Shown here: positions 36,336 to 45,601 of the stretch, in pieces
Numbering within the stretch: the first letter of the stretch is position 1
How the letters are laid out: each line of letters begins with the position of its first letter
Assembly (NCBI GenBank): GCA_965230535.1
Contig: OZ246009.1
Location: 62,001 to 126,000, forward strand
Direction: 5' to 3'
Length of the DNA stretch: 64,000 nucleotides
Source of the DNA: JAUILH01 sp965230535
GTDB lineage: Bacteria > Bacteroidota > Bacteroidia > Flavobacteriales_D > JAUILH01
Notes under the pieces: generated by a model
What the model was told of the DNA's origin: nothing
The model's database searches: none
The model's input: only the letters and a program-made list of their open reading frames with translations
Program-made: the position numbers and the translations under genes

Positions 36336-37235
36336 TCAGGTATCTACCCTAAAATCCTGATGTTGACTTTTTAGTTGTCCACTCACCATATCGGCTTCCC
36401 GTTCTTTAACAAACTCTACCATTAAATTAGCTCCTACCAGAGTGTTCCAACTTGTATTTAACTTAAATTGTTCCCGGTAAACATCTCTTTTAACTTCATT
36501 TCCAAAGGAGCGGTTCTTCCTCATGTTCTTGCGATAGGTATAGTAGTTTGAGAGCCATATGGGCGGATAGCACAATGGAAATAGTAAGGCAGAAGTTGCT
36601 TTCACGTTGGTTTTGTGGCTAAGCACCAATTTAAACCCTGTTAATCTTGCGAGAACCCTCAGTTTTTGAATGCCGATTAAAAAAATATGCCCAAAATAAA
36701 TTTCATTACTTACATTTTGATCAGACATCCATATAGAGTCCAATTCATTTGGAGGCATAGTAGAGTTAAATCGTTCTGTTTCGGCAAGAAAGTAACTTAT
36801 CCTTGACCTGATATTAGAATAGTTTGGCGTAGTAACCAACAAGGTTCCTCCAACCTTCAACAAACGATTGAATTCTTTAAAAGCATGAAATTGGTCACTG
36901 AAGTGTTCAATTCCTTCCTGGCAGATTAACGCATCTGCTCCGCTCGATTCCAGCGGTAGTTTTTCAGAAATATTCCCTCGAATACAAGTTAACTCCTCAA
37001 CCCTAAAATACTCCGGAAACAAATCAACCGGAATTGGATTGGCTCCAATATTTTTAAGAATTTGAGAGGTTACCCCATTTCCTGCAGGAAAATCGATTAC
37101 ATCTTTCCCTTCATATCGGTCCCTGTTGGCGTGTAAGTACTGCTTCACATGATACTTAATACTTTTCGGGTTGTCTTCATGTTTAACGCTCATACCAATT
37201 CCTTTTTGCAGTAACCAAAGAGATAATTTCATCAC
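36336..37235 (-). CDS. Class I SAM-dependent methyltransferase
   Basis: 299 residues. A SAM-binding motif I (VIDFPAGNGVTSQILKNIG) precedes an acidic loop (PVDLFPEYF) and a Methyltransf_11-type motif (ALICQEGIEHFSDQFHAFKEF ... LKVGGTLLVTTPN). The C-terminal region has a hydrophobic, aromatic stretch (TSALLFPLCYPPIWLSNYYTY) that may associate with membranes. Such enzymes act on small molecules, lipids or surface sugars; the substrate is unknown. It is divergent from the crotonase gene. Confidence 0.82.
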   Translation of the reverse strand: MMKLSLWLLQKGIGMSVKHEDNPKSIKYHVKQYLHANRDRYEGKDVIDFPAGNGVTSQILKNIGANPIPVDLFPEYFRVEELTCIRGNISEKLPLESSGADALICQEGIEHFSDQFHAFKEFNRLLKVGGTLLVTTPNYSNIRSRISYFLAETERFNSTMPPNELDSIWMSDQNVSNEIYFGHIFLIGIQKLRVLARLTGFKLVLSHKTNVKATSALLFPLCYPPIWLSNYYTYRKNMRKNRSFGNEVKRDVYREQFKLNTSWNTLVGANLMVEFVKEREADMVSGQLKSQHQDFRVDT

Positions 37236-37298
37236 TAATTTACCATAAAATTAATGCTTGAGAAGAGCTTTTGTTAACTTTACGGCAAAGCTATTATC

Positions 37299-38081
37299 AT
37301 GACATACGAAAACATTTTATGCGAGATTAAATCGCCAATTGCTTATGTAACAATTAACCGCCCAAACCAATTGAATGCTTTAAACAAGCAAACGATTGAA
37401 GAGTTGAGCGCCTGCCTTCAATCTCTTGAAAGCGACAATGAGGTTAGAGCCATTATTTTAACCGGATCGGGAGAAAAGGCCTTTGTTGCTGGTGCAGATA
37501 TTAAAGAATTTGCAGAGTTCTCGGTCGATCAGGGACAGGAATTGAGCCAAAAAGGTCATGATACTTTGTTTAATCTTCTCGAAAAACTAGAAACTCCGGT
37601 TATTGCTGCTGTCAATGGTTTTGCACTTGGTGGTGGATTGGAGTTGGCCATGTCTTCTCACATCAGAGTCGCTTCAGACAATGCAAGAATGGGACTGCCA
37701 GAAGTCTCTTTAGGTGTGATTCCCGGATATGGAGGTACGCAACGTCTGGCTCAACTGGTGGGAAGAGGAAAAGCCTTTGAAATGATCTTTACTGCCGGAA
37801 TGATTAAAGCTGATGAGGCCTTACAGTGTGGCTTGGTAAATGCCGTTGTCTCTCAGGAAGAATTGATCGCGCATTGTGAAGGCATTGCATCCAAAATCGC
37901 TAAAAACAGTCCAAGAGCTATTTCGGCCGCAATCAGAGCTGTAAACGCCAACTTTGTGGATGGAGTTAATGGCTACCAAACAGAAGTGGAAGAATTTGGA
38001 AAGTGTTTCGGAACTGCAGATTTTAAAGAAGGGACCACTGCATTTGTGGAGAAACGAAAAGCAGAGTTTAAAGGAGAGTAA
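37299..38081 (+). CDS. Enoyl-CoA hydratase/isomerase (crotonase family)
   Basis: 260 residues, full length. The oxyanion-hole segments AFVAGADIKEF and ALGGGLELAM are present, as is the catalytic second glutamate in LPEVSLGVIPGYGGTQRL. Both glutamates of classic enoyl-CoA hydratase are there, so hydratase activity on 2-enoyl-CoA in fatty-acid or butanoate metabolism is likely. The exact substrate range cannot be set. It is probably monocistronic. Confidence 0.92.
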   Translation: MTYENILCEIKSPIAYVTINRPNQLNALNKQTIEELSACLQSLESDNEVRAIILTGSGEKAFVAGADIKEFAEFSVDQGQELSQKGHDTLFNLLEKLETPVIAAVNGFALGGGLELAMSSHIRVASDNARMGLPEVSLGVIPGYGGTQRLAQLVGRGKAFEMIFTAGMIKADEALQCGLVNAVVSQEELIAHCEGIASKIAKNSPRAISAAIRAVNANFVDGVNGYQTEVEEFGKCFGTADFKEGTTAFVEKRKAEFKGE

Positions 38082-38108
38082 TTTATCCTTTGGTATTCTA
38101 CTGGGATA

Positions 38109-39833
38109 CTAGTTCAAAATGATTTTGTGGACTTGTTCTCCTGCCTTTAGGTAGTAACCACCTTTCTTTGAATGCTGTAAATTGATATTGCAATTCGTTT
38201 TCGGATAAAGTTTACCATTCCATACTTGCCTTCCTTGTGAATCAAAAAGCTGTATAGGCATTGGTTTCTTAATCTCTTTGTTCAAGACGGTGAAGACTCC
38301 CAAACTGGGATTGGGGTATATAAGAAGTTTAGAACCTGAAATATTCTCTCTTATATGAGTGTAATCAGTGGTATCCACTATGGCATATTTAGCAACAAAA
38401 ATGTCGGTGGTGAATTGATCATGGCCAAAAAGAGAATCAGTAATATTGGGGTAATCAAACAGAGCAGAATCTCCGTAAGATCCTACCACATACAAACTTG
38501 TATCATTAGGCACGTGAATGCCATATCCACTTTCTGCCAAGCCATTACCACCCATTCTAAATGCCCACCGATAATTACCATGGGAACTCAAACAAGCAAC
38601 AAATGCATCTTGACCATCCTGACTACTTAGTGATGCTATTCCGGAACCGGGGTCAAAATCTGTATTTGTTCTAAAATACCCTGTTATATAGCAGTTATCA
38701 TGATTGTCTATGGCTATACCACGCGAATAAGTTTCAAGAGTTCCTCCAATACTTTTGCCCCACACGTAATCTCCATCTTTGCTATAGCGGGCAACAAATG
38801 CGTCTCCATTTCCAACAGGTGTTAAGTTAGCAGTTGAAGCAGACGGATCAAGGTCTATAGTCCCCCAAAAAAGACCAGTAAGAAAGACATCACCATTTCC
38901 ACTTACTTCAAGATCAAAACCTTCACAATTGCTTCCGTGAGTTGTTCCACCACCCAGGCCATGTGCCCATTGAAATGCCCCTGTGCTGTCATATTTTGCC
39001 AAATAAATGTCTTTGTTAAGGGTGTTAATGAAATGACCACCTCCTAGAGGGCCTCCGGCCGGATTAAAATTTGCCGCATCCCCAAAAAAACCAGTAATGT
39101 AAATGTTGGCTTCATCGTCCAAACCGATACTCGCTCCGCCTTCATCATGAATACCTCCAATATCAAATGCCCTTATATAATTGCCATTTGAATCGTATTT
39201 GGCTACAAAAACATCAGAAAGACCCAAAGCGTTTCCGTATGCCGTGTTTGGTCCGGGGTCAAAATCCACTTGAATTTCAAAATCACCAATAACATAGACG
39301 TTACCTGCATTGTCAATGGCCATATCATGCCCCCTGTCAGTACCTGTTCCCCCCATAGAATTGGCCCAAAGTAGGTTCCCATTTGGATCATATTTCAGAA
39401 CAAAAATATCATAGCCTCCATTGGAGTTGTGCATACTCACACCAGCGCTATGGTCAAAATCTGCAAACCCTTGAAAGGTACCACATACATAAATATTACC
39501 TTGACCATCAAGTGCAGTGGAAAACGCGTAGTCTGCTGAGGCATTTCCACCAATTCCATGAGACCATAAATGATTGCCTGAAGGGTCATATTTGGCAATA
39601 AAACCATCTGTGTTTCCATTAGAAGTGACATTAGCTGTGGCGCCTGAAGGATCGAAATCTACTGTGGAAACAAAATGTCCTACAACATAAATATTCCCAT
39701 TTTGATCTACCTCAATGCTTTGACCTGCATCATAACTGTGACTACCCACCCCGAAGGAAAACTCATGTACTTGTGAAGAACATGTATGTTGTGTAAGCCA
39801 TATGAAACAAAAAATACTTAAGACTGACTTCAT
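38109..39833 (-). CDS. T9SS-secreted SBBP-repeat protein
   Basis: 574 residues from the ATG at 39833, which begins a clear signal peptide (MKSVLSIFCFIWLTQHTCSSQ). About eight SBBP-type repeats follow with the pattern D-x-NG-x-V/IY-V-x-G-F-x-x-x-x-DFDPG...DxFVAKYDxxGN, predicted to form a beta-propeller with Asp-rich loops. The C-terminal 75 residues are a T9SS type A sorting domain (LLIYPNPSLGVFTVLN). A longer frame reaches 39905 but starts before the signal peptide. Surface location is predicted; the activity is unknown. Confidence 0.85.
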   Translation of the reverse strand: MKSVLSIFCFIWLTQHTCSSQVHEFSFGVGSHSYDAGQSIEVDQNGNIYVVGHFVSTVDFDPSGATANVTSNGNTDGFIAKYDPSGNHLWSHGIGGNASADYAFSTALDGQGNIYVCGTFQGFADFDHSAGVSMHNSNGGYDIFVLKYDPNGNLLWANSMGGTGTDRGHDMAIDNAGNVYVIGDFEIQVDFDPGPNTAYGNALGLSDVFVAKYDSNGNYIRAFDIGGIHDEGGASIGLDDEANIYITGFFGDAANFNPAGGPLGGGHFINTLNKDIYLAKYDSTGAFQWAHGLGGGTTHGSNCEGFDLEVSGNGDVFLTGLFWGTIDLDPSASTANLTPVGNGDAFVARYSKDGDYVWGKSIGGTLETYSRGIAIDNHDNCYITGYFRTNTDFDPGSGIASLSSQDGQDAFVACLSSHGNYRWAFRMGGNGLAESGYGIHVPNDTSLYVVGSYGDSALFDYPNITDSLFGHDQFTTDIFVAKYAIVDTTDYTHIRENISGSKLLIYPNPSLGVFTVLNKEIKKPMPIQLFDSQGRQVWNGKLYPKTNCNINLQHSKKGGYYLKAGEQVHKIILN

Positions 39834-39968
39834 TGGATTAAAGTTCGAACGATCTGGTTTGTTGAACAATCTAAAATAAAAACACCTTACGTATTCAAAA
39901 ACCAAGTATTGTAGGCTAATCTGACCTAAAGATTTTCAAAATAGGGATTTAGCCTCTGACTCAGGGGT

Positions 39969-41834
39969 CTAATTCTTATCCAGTGAAACGGCAATTGAGT
40001 TTTGATTTATACTTATCGGTAACACATCAAAATCAAACCAATCATTAACAGGTTTGTCAAGTTCTTGTCCCATCATATATTGATGAAGCGCCTTGTTAAG
40101 ACCTTTTGTGTATTTCGAATGTTCAGCACCTTTTGGGTCTTCATGACTCAAATCATTTTTGGCAAAACCTTCAAATTTTGGTCCGGTAATTCTAATATCA
40201 AATTCATCCGGATTTTTACCAATTGGGCTATGAACCGTAGCGGTGAACAGATGCCAGAAAGCGGACTGGATACAGTTATTTTCGAATAGTTGTCTTACCA
40301 CCTCTAAGGAGTCTATGGTTTCTTGTTCTGTTTGTGTTGGAAATCCATACATCAAATAAGCATGAACCATGATGTTGTTCTGAGAAAAAGCCTTTGTTAC
40401 TCGTGCGACTTGTGCAATGTCGACACCTTTTTTCATCTTGACTAAAAGCCTGTCTGAAGCTACCTCTAAACCTCCGGTAACAGCAATGCAACCGGATTTT
40501 GCCATCAACTCACACAGTTCAAAAGAAAATGTCTTCTCAAAACGAATGTTTGTCCACCACCTAATTTTCAGCTCCCGTCTAATGAGCTCTTCGGCCATGG
40601 CTCGCAACATTTTTGGAGGAGCAGCTTCATCAACAAAATGAAAACCATTGATGCCTGTTTCTTGTTGCAAGGCTTCAATTTTATTCACCAAATCTTCGGC
40701 TGTTGTATTCTGGTAATTACCAATATAATCCAGATGAACATCACAAAACGAGCATTGCTTCCAGTAACATCCATGAGAAACGGTCAATTTCACCCATTGA
40801 TCATCGGTCCATAAACGGTGCATGGGATTTATCACATCTAAGAAAGACAAATACGAACTAAAATTCAGGCCATGATAAGAAGGCTTGGGCAAGTCTGCAT
40901 GACGAATATGCAGATTGGGTTCATGATTTTGGTAATAAACCTGTCCGTTCCTTAATAAAAATGTGCGTTCCAAAATATCCTCCGAAATGTCTCCGGAAAG
41001 ATGTTTGATGAGTTGTAATAAAGGCCCTTCTCCATCGTCCAGTGTGATAAAGTCAAGATAATTGAAAACTCTGGAGTCACTCAAATCTCTGAGTTCTGTA
41101 TTACAGTATCCACCACCAAAACTTATTTTAATGTGGGGATAATACGACTTAATGAATTGTCCACACCGCAGAGCAGAAAATAGATTTCCCGGAAACGGGA
41201 TGGTAAATCCAATCAAGTCTGGTTGATGTTCTTCAATTTGGTTGGCGAGGAGCAACAATAGTTGATTTTCTATAATCGTTGGTTCATATTGAAGGTACTC
41301 ATCTATAAGGTCAAAACTACTAGCGGAACTGGAGATTTGTTCGGCATATCTCGTGAATGCAAAAAATTCATCCACATTGGCGGTAATAAAATCTCCAAGC
41401 TCTTCAACAAATAGAGTACAAACGTGCTTGGCCTGGTCTATGATATCTGTTGTTGCTGATAACCTGTTTTGCCTGTGTGCTTTAGGTAAGGCATTGTCCT
41501 GCAATAAACGTTGTGCTTCTTCAAGATCTTGTTCGCGTAGAAAATTGCCTACCTGGTCAACTTTTTCAATGTAGCGTTCCCGTTGTTTCCAGACTTGCTG
41601 GAACTCAAAACTATTGTAAGCCTGCGCCTCCATAAAAACAGAACGAATTACATCTTTGGTAAACACCTTATTGAAAAGCGCTATGCTCAAATCACATTGT
41701 GCACATTCGTAGCCCTTGTCTTTTAAAAAACCAGATAGGTATGCCGTGGCCGGATAGGGCGTATTCAGTTGCGTAAAAGGAGGCGTTATAAGAAGTGTTT
41801 TTATTGGCACATGACAAAGTAAACGAATTCCCAA
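39969..41834 (-). CDS. B12-binding-type radical SAM protein
   Basis: About 621 residues. The N-terminal half looks like a cobalamin-binding Rossmann region (LLITPPFTQLNTPYPATAYLSGFLKDKG and LIGFTIPFPGN). A radical SAM core follows, with cysteines C356, C361 and C364 in GCYWKQCSFCD (spacing C-x4-C-x2-C). Later core motifs WWTNIRFEK, GGLEVASDRLLVKMKKG and VHAYLMYGFPTQ are intact. A GTG eight codons in (41810) fits the domain start better and may be the true start. The substrate is unknown; such enzymes often methylate unactivated carbons or act in peptide or lipid modification. Confidence 0.82.
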   Translation of the reverse strand: MGIRLLCHVPIKTLLITPPFTQLNTPYPATAYLSGFLKDKGYECAQCDLSIALFNKVFTKDVIRSVFMEAQAYNSFEFQQVWKQRERYIEKVDQVGNFLREQDLEEAQRLLQDNALPKAHRQNRLSATTDIIDQAKHVCTLFVEELGDFITANVDEFFAFTRYAEQISSSASSFDLIDEYLQYEPTIIENQLLLLLANQIEEHQPDLIGFTIPFPGNLFSALRCGQFIKSYYPHIKISFGGGYCNTELRDLSDSRVFNYLDFITLDDGEGPLLQLIKHLSGDISEDILERTFLLRNGQVYYQNHEPNLHIRHADLPKPSYHGLNFSSYLSFLDVINPMHRLWTDDQWVKLTVSHGCYWKQCSFCDVHLDYIGNYQNTTAEDLVNKIEALQQETGINGFHFVDEAAPPKMLRAMAEELIRRELKIRWWTNIRFEKTFSFELCELMAKSGCIAVTGGLEVASDRLLVKMKKGVDIAQVARVTKAFSQNNIMVHAYLMYGFPTQTEQETIDSLEVVRQLFENNCIQSAFWHLFTATVHSPIGKNPDEFDIRITGPKFEGFAKNDLSHEDPKGAEHSKYTKGLNKALHQYMMGQELDKPVNDWFDFDVLPISINQNSIAVSLDKN

Positions 41835-41888
41835 GAACTAGAGTAATCCGCAATTTTAAGCAGATCTTTCATTGTTTGAAATAATAGC

Positions 41889-42089
41889 TATTTTTCAGAC
41901 GGTTTTATAGATCAGTTTGGAGGGGAAAAAGGCAAGAAATTTAAAAGTGCCAACTTCAAGCAATTACTCACTTCCATTCAAAAAGAAAATATGGATGAAC
42001 AGTGTTCGTTATTAGATAAAGTTTTTGAGGAATGGCGCGCAGATTTCGAACAATTGGATGATGTTTGCGTGATAGGTCTTCGCGTCTAA
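41889..42089 (+). pseudogene. C-terminal remnant of a seventh SpoIIE phosphatase
   Basis: The plus strand encodes about 66 residues that match the last part of the array phosphatases, from YFSDGFIDQFGGEKGKKFKS to FEQLDDVCVIGLRV and a TAA stop. The closest relative is array copy 1 (shared KSANFKQLL, WRADFEQLDDV), with roughly three quarters identical bases by eye. Homology begins abruptly at the SDG motif. An in-frame stop lies at 41877-41879, and no start codon or upstream phosphatase sequence is seen. It is 18 kb from the array and in the opposite orientation. The remaining frame is undamaged, so the truncation may be recent or the fragment constrained. Confidence 0.85.
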
Positions 42090-42278
42090 TGCGTTCAGGC
42101 TATACGTTGTTTACAGGTCTAGAATGCTTCAATTTGTGCCTTGAGCAATATGAACCCGTCATACCATGCGTGCCCCTAAGAAATGTCGTAAATATCAACC
42201 ATCCACTATCCAACGTTATTAACTTCACAGGGAGAATCCATTTGTAGCCATTTAAATAGATAATTTGGCAGATTAACG
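42090..42278. other. Intergenic stretch without recognised features
   Basis: Between the phosphatase remnant and the flippase gene I see no reading frame with coding character and no structured RNA. An AT-rich stretch just before the flippase start may hold its promoter. Confidence 0.4.
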
Positions 42279-43754
42279 ATGAGCGGAATAAAGAAACTAG
42301 CCGGACAAACCATGATTTATGGCCTCAGCCATATACTTGGTCGCTTCCTGAATTATCTGCTCGTTCCATTGCACACGACTTATTTCACGAAGGTTCAGTA
42401 TGGTGTGCTTTCAGAGATGTACGCTTATGTGTCGCTTTTAATAGTCCTGCTTACTTATGGGATGGAAACGGCATTTTTCAGATACTTTTCAAAGTACCCA
42501 GAGAAAAAGGGAAAAGTCTTTGGAACAGCACTCATTTCATTGGTCTGTACTTCTGCTATTTTCATACTTCTTTGCTTGTTCAATAAACAAAGCATTGCAG
42601 ATTTTTTGGGCTATCCAGATCATGCCGAATATGTAGTGTGGTTCGCCATTATTGTTGGCTTTGATGCTGTGTCCTCCATTCCGTTGGCTAAGCTAAGGTC
42701 GGAGAACAAGGCCAAAGAATTTGCCATCGTGTCTTTGAGTAATATCGCCATTAACATAGGCCTGAACCTGATTTTTATCTTCTTTTTTCTGGATACAAAC
42801 GACCCCGACGGAATAGGAATCGGTTACGTTTTCATTGCCAATCTGATTGCCAGTATCGTCAAACTGGCTTTGCTCAGTCCCAATTTCTTCAAACTCAAAT
42901 TGGAATTCGATTGGTCTTTGTGGAAAGAGATGTTCAAATACGCATGGCCCATTCTGTTTTTTGGGCTGGCGGGAATCATCAATGAAACCATGGATAGGAT
43001 CATGTTGCCGGATATCTTATTTGATGAGTTTGTTGATAAGGGCATTCCGGTTAAGCAAGCCAGAGAAATGGCTCAGGCAGAAAATGGTGTTTACGGAGCC
43101 GTTTACAAAGTATCTATATTGATCACTCTGTTTGTCCAGGCTTTTAGATTTGCGGCAGAACCTTTCTTCTTCAATCAGGCCAGAGATAATCCGGATGCGA
43201 AAAAGGTTTATAGTCAAATTATGAATGTCTTCATCGCCATTATGGGTGCCTTGTTTTTGGGCATTATGGTGTATCTCGATATCATCAAACATTTTATTCA
43301 TAGCAGTTACTGGGAGGGACTCAAAATAGTGCCGATTCTGCTGCTCGCGAATATTTTTGTTGGAATCTATTTTAATCAGTCAATCTGGTACAAACTCACC
43401 AACAAAACCATTTATGGACTGTACATGGCACTAATTGGAGCGGCAATTACACTAATCGTGAACATTATTTTCATTCCGGAATATGGATATGAGGCTTGTG
43501 CATGGGCCACATTCTTCGCCTATCTGGCTATGATGGTAGCATCTTACTACTTTGGGCAGAAACATTATCCCATCAAATACAACCTCAGGAAAGCATTCGT
43601 CTATCTTGGATTAGCCATTGCCCTTTTCTTCCTTGATAGCGTGATCGAAACAAACATTACATTCGTTAACTACTTAATTAAAACGGCCATTTTTGGCTTC
43701 TACGTATTCATTATTTGGGGAATTGAACGCCCCCATCTACTATTTAAATCATAA
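42279..43754 (+). CDS. Polysaccharide/lipid-linked oligosaccharide flippase (MATE/Wzx-like)
   Basis: 491 residues with about 12-14 membrane helices. The opening (KLAGQTMIYGLSHILGRFLNYLL) is characteristic of the polysaccharide biosynthesis (PST/Wzx) branch. It should move lipid-linked sugar units across the inner membrane for surface glycans. It heads an envelope gene block and is followed after 15 bases by a predicted outer-membrane barrel. Confidence 0.85.
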   Translation: MSGIKKLAGQTMIYGLSHILGRFLNYLLVPLHTTYFTKVQYGVLSEMYAYVSLLIVLLTYGMETAFFRYFSKYPEKKGKVFGTALISLVCTSAIFILLCLFNKQSIADFLGYPDHAEYVVWFAIIVGFDAVSSIPLAKLRSENKAKEFAIVSLSNIAINIGLNLIFIFFFLDTNDPDGIGIGYVFIANLIASIVKLALLSPNFFKLKLEFDWSLWKEMFKYAWPILFFGLAGIINETMDRIMLPDILFDEFVDKGIPVKQAREMAQAENGVYGAVYKVSILITLFVQAFRFAAEPFFFNQARDNPDAKKVYSQIMNVFIAIMGALFLGIMVYLDIIKHFIHSSYWEGLKIVPILLLANIFVGIYFNQSIWYKLTNKTIYGLYMALIGAAITLIVNIIFIPEYGYEACAWATFFAYLAMMVASYYFGQKHYPIKYNLRKAFVYLGLAIALFFLDSVIETNITFVNYLIKTAIFGFYVFIIWGIERPHLLFKS

Positions 43755-43769
43755 CTACTTTATTACACC

Positions 43770-45089
43770 ATGAAACAAGTTCTTTTACTACTATCCTTAA
43801 TGATTATTGGTACAGCTCAAAGTCAGAAAAATAAGACTGTTAGCGTTGGAATCAATTCAGAATTTACAGCCAAAATGTTCGATCCGGTCAACGACCTGCG
43901 TAAAGTCAGCATTCTGGTTGATGAAAGAAAAAATGGTGCTCTTGAGAATCAAAGCTTAACCATTGGAGGCTCTCTCATCTCCATTTTCGATTTTCAGCGT
44001 TCCAATACAGATTCCAAATTTGGCTATCTGATGCGTCACCCAACTTCCAACAATCAAATTGGTAAGGTTGTGACAGAAGCTGTTGTCCACTCGTTTCAAT
44101 TGTCACTAACGGGGGCCGTTAATAGTTGGTTGACTTTCCATACAGAACTATTGTACAATCCACAGCAAAGTTTTGGAACAGGAACAATAACCAACCTTAG
44201 CCGAAATCAAATTCAGCTGAGAAAAGGATTTATCGTATTGGGAGACCTCAATAAAATACCTGTTTATGGAGCAATAGGAAAAATGGATGCACCATTTGGT
44301 CAAACAGGAAGTGTGAGTCCTTTCACCAACTCCTCTATGTGGCATGCTTTCGGTGGACTAGGATATGGGGCTCAGATCGGATTTAAAAAATGGAACATTC
44401 ATGCAAGTGCTATGCTCGTTCAGGGTGGGGCGCAATTCAGAGCCATGAATACACCTGTTGGCGACTCAACCAATGTGCCGTCTCAATTAAACAACTTTAC
44501 AGCAGATTTAAACTACACACTTAAAATTGGAGAGAAGGCCAAACTTAAAGTAGGGGGGTCTTATATGCTTGGTTGTGTGTATTGTCAGGAATTCCCGGTA
44601 CAACATTTTGAGCCTTGTAAGGAAGCCAACCCTGCATACACTTACTACGGTAAGCTTACTATCAAGGATCGATTGGTTCTGAAAGGAGGTTTCGCAAAAA
44701 CAGTGAATGTTTGGGAAGGAACACATAATCCAACACCTCCATTGGATGTTTGGGAAGCGTCTAAAGTGTCTTCTCTCGACTACGGAGCGAGTTACGTTCT
44801 GAATCCGGAAGGCAAAACACCGCATACCATATCTGCTGAGTTTTCAAACTTTAGAGCAGGACCGGAAGGTTCTCCCTGGGAGAGACAAAATCAAACTGTA
44901 GTTGGTTTCTCCAGTCTAATTCAAAAGTCATCTAAGCTCTTTGTAGAATTATTCAGAACAGACGGATACGTACCGTTAAACTGGATCAGTGGTAGTACGC
45001 CTTTTGCACCCTTTCCTCCAGGAGAGACGCATAGTGTTTTAAAAGCATTTAGCTACGGAATTGTAATCGGAGGCCAGATAACTTTGTAA
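43770..45089 (+). CDS. Predicted outer-membrane beta-barrel (porin-like) protein
   Basis: 439 residues with a signal peptide (MKQVLLLLSLMIIGTAQSQ). Alternating hydrophobic strands with many aromatic residues follow, ending in YGIVIGGQITL, a typical barrel terminus. The segment GAIGKMDAPFGQTGSVSPFT resembles the PFG region of porin and siderophore-porin families, but I cannot assign a family firmly. It follows the flippase and may share its transcript. The transported substrate is unknown. Confidence 0.65.
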   Translation: MKQVLLLLSLMIIGTAQSQKNKTVSVGINSEFTAKMFDPVNDLRKVSILVDERKNGALENQSLTIGGSLISIFDFQRSNTDSKFGYLMRHPTSNNQIGKVVTEAVVHSFQLSLTGAVNSWLTFHTELLYNPQQSFGTGTITNLSRNQIQLRKGFIVLGDLNKIPVYGAIGKMDAPFGQTGSVSPFTNSSMWHAFGGLGYGAQIGFKKWNIHASAMLVQGGAQFRAMNTPVGDSTNVPSQLNNFTADLNYTLKIGEKAKLKVGGSYMLGCVYCQEFPVQHFEPCKEANPAYTYYGKLTIKDRLVLKGGFAKTVNVWEGTHNPTPPLDVWEASKVSSLDYGASYVLNPEGKTPHTISAEFSNFRAGPEGSPWERQNQTVVGFSSLIQKSSKLFVELFRTDGYVPLNWISGSTPFAPFPPGETHSVLKAFSYGIVIGGQITL

Positions 45090-45163
45090 AGATTAAATGA
45101 TCATAAAACGTCCATGTTTACTAGATAAAAAGTAAATTTAAAGCCGCTTACACTCACAGTACA

Positions 45164-45598
45164 ATGAAGGTTAAAGTAATTAATAAATCAAAACATGCCC
45201 TACCTGCCTACGAGACAGAACTTTCTGCAGGTATGGACGTTCGCGCAAATCTGGAACAGCCGCTGGTTTTAAAAACCTTGGAACGAACATTGGTTAAGAC
45301 AGGCTTGTTTATTGAACTCCCTGCAGGAGTTGAAGCTCAGGTAAGACCAAGGAGTGGTTTGGCGTACAAACATGGCCTAACAGTTCTTAATTCGCCAGGG
45401 ACAATTGATGCAGATTATCGTGGGGAAATTGGTGTATTATTGGTCAACTTGTCCAACGAACCTTTTGAGATCAATGATGGTGAGCGTGTGGCACAGTTAG
45501 TGTTTGCTAAACATGAGCAAATTGCGTGGGAAACGACAGAAGAATTAACAGAAACAAATCGGGGTGCTGGCGGATTTGGCAGCACCGGAAAAAAATAG
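45164..45598 (+). CDS. dut: dUTP diphosphatase
   Basis: 144 residues with all five trimeric dUTPase motifs: AGMDVRANL, RPRSGLA, the substrate-binding LNSPGTIDADYRGEI, RVAQLVFA, and the C-terminal RGAGGFGSTG. It hydrolyses dUTP to dUMP, preventing uracil incorporation into DNA. It begins a tightly spaced run of genes to 50372; the next start is three bases after its stop. Confidence 0.97.
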   Translation: MKVKVINKSKHALPAYETELSAGMDVRANLEQPLVLKTLERTLVKTGLFIELPAGVEAQVRPRSGLAYKHGLTVLNSPGTIDADYRGEIGVLLVNLSNEPFEINDGERVAQLVFAKHEQIAWETTEELTETNRGAGGFGSTGKK

Positions 45599-45601
45599 AT
45601 T

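Noticed and set aside
38082..38108. Possible terminator between convergent crotonase and SBBP-repeat genes
   Set aside because: Only a short GTAT/ATAC pairing can form and there is no T-tract.
39915..39968. Weak inverted repeat (AGGCTAA...TTAGCCT) between the SBBP-repeat and radical SAM genes
   Set aside because: The loop is long and no T-run follows on the relevant strand; not strong enough to call a terminator.
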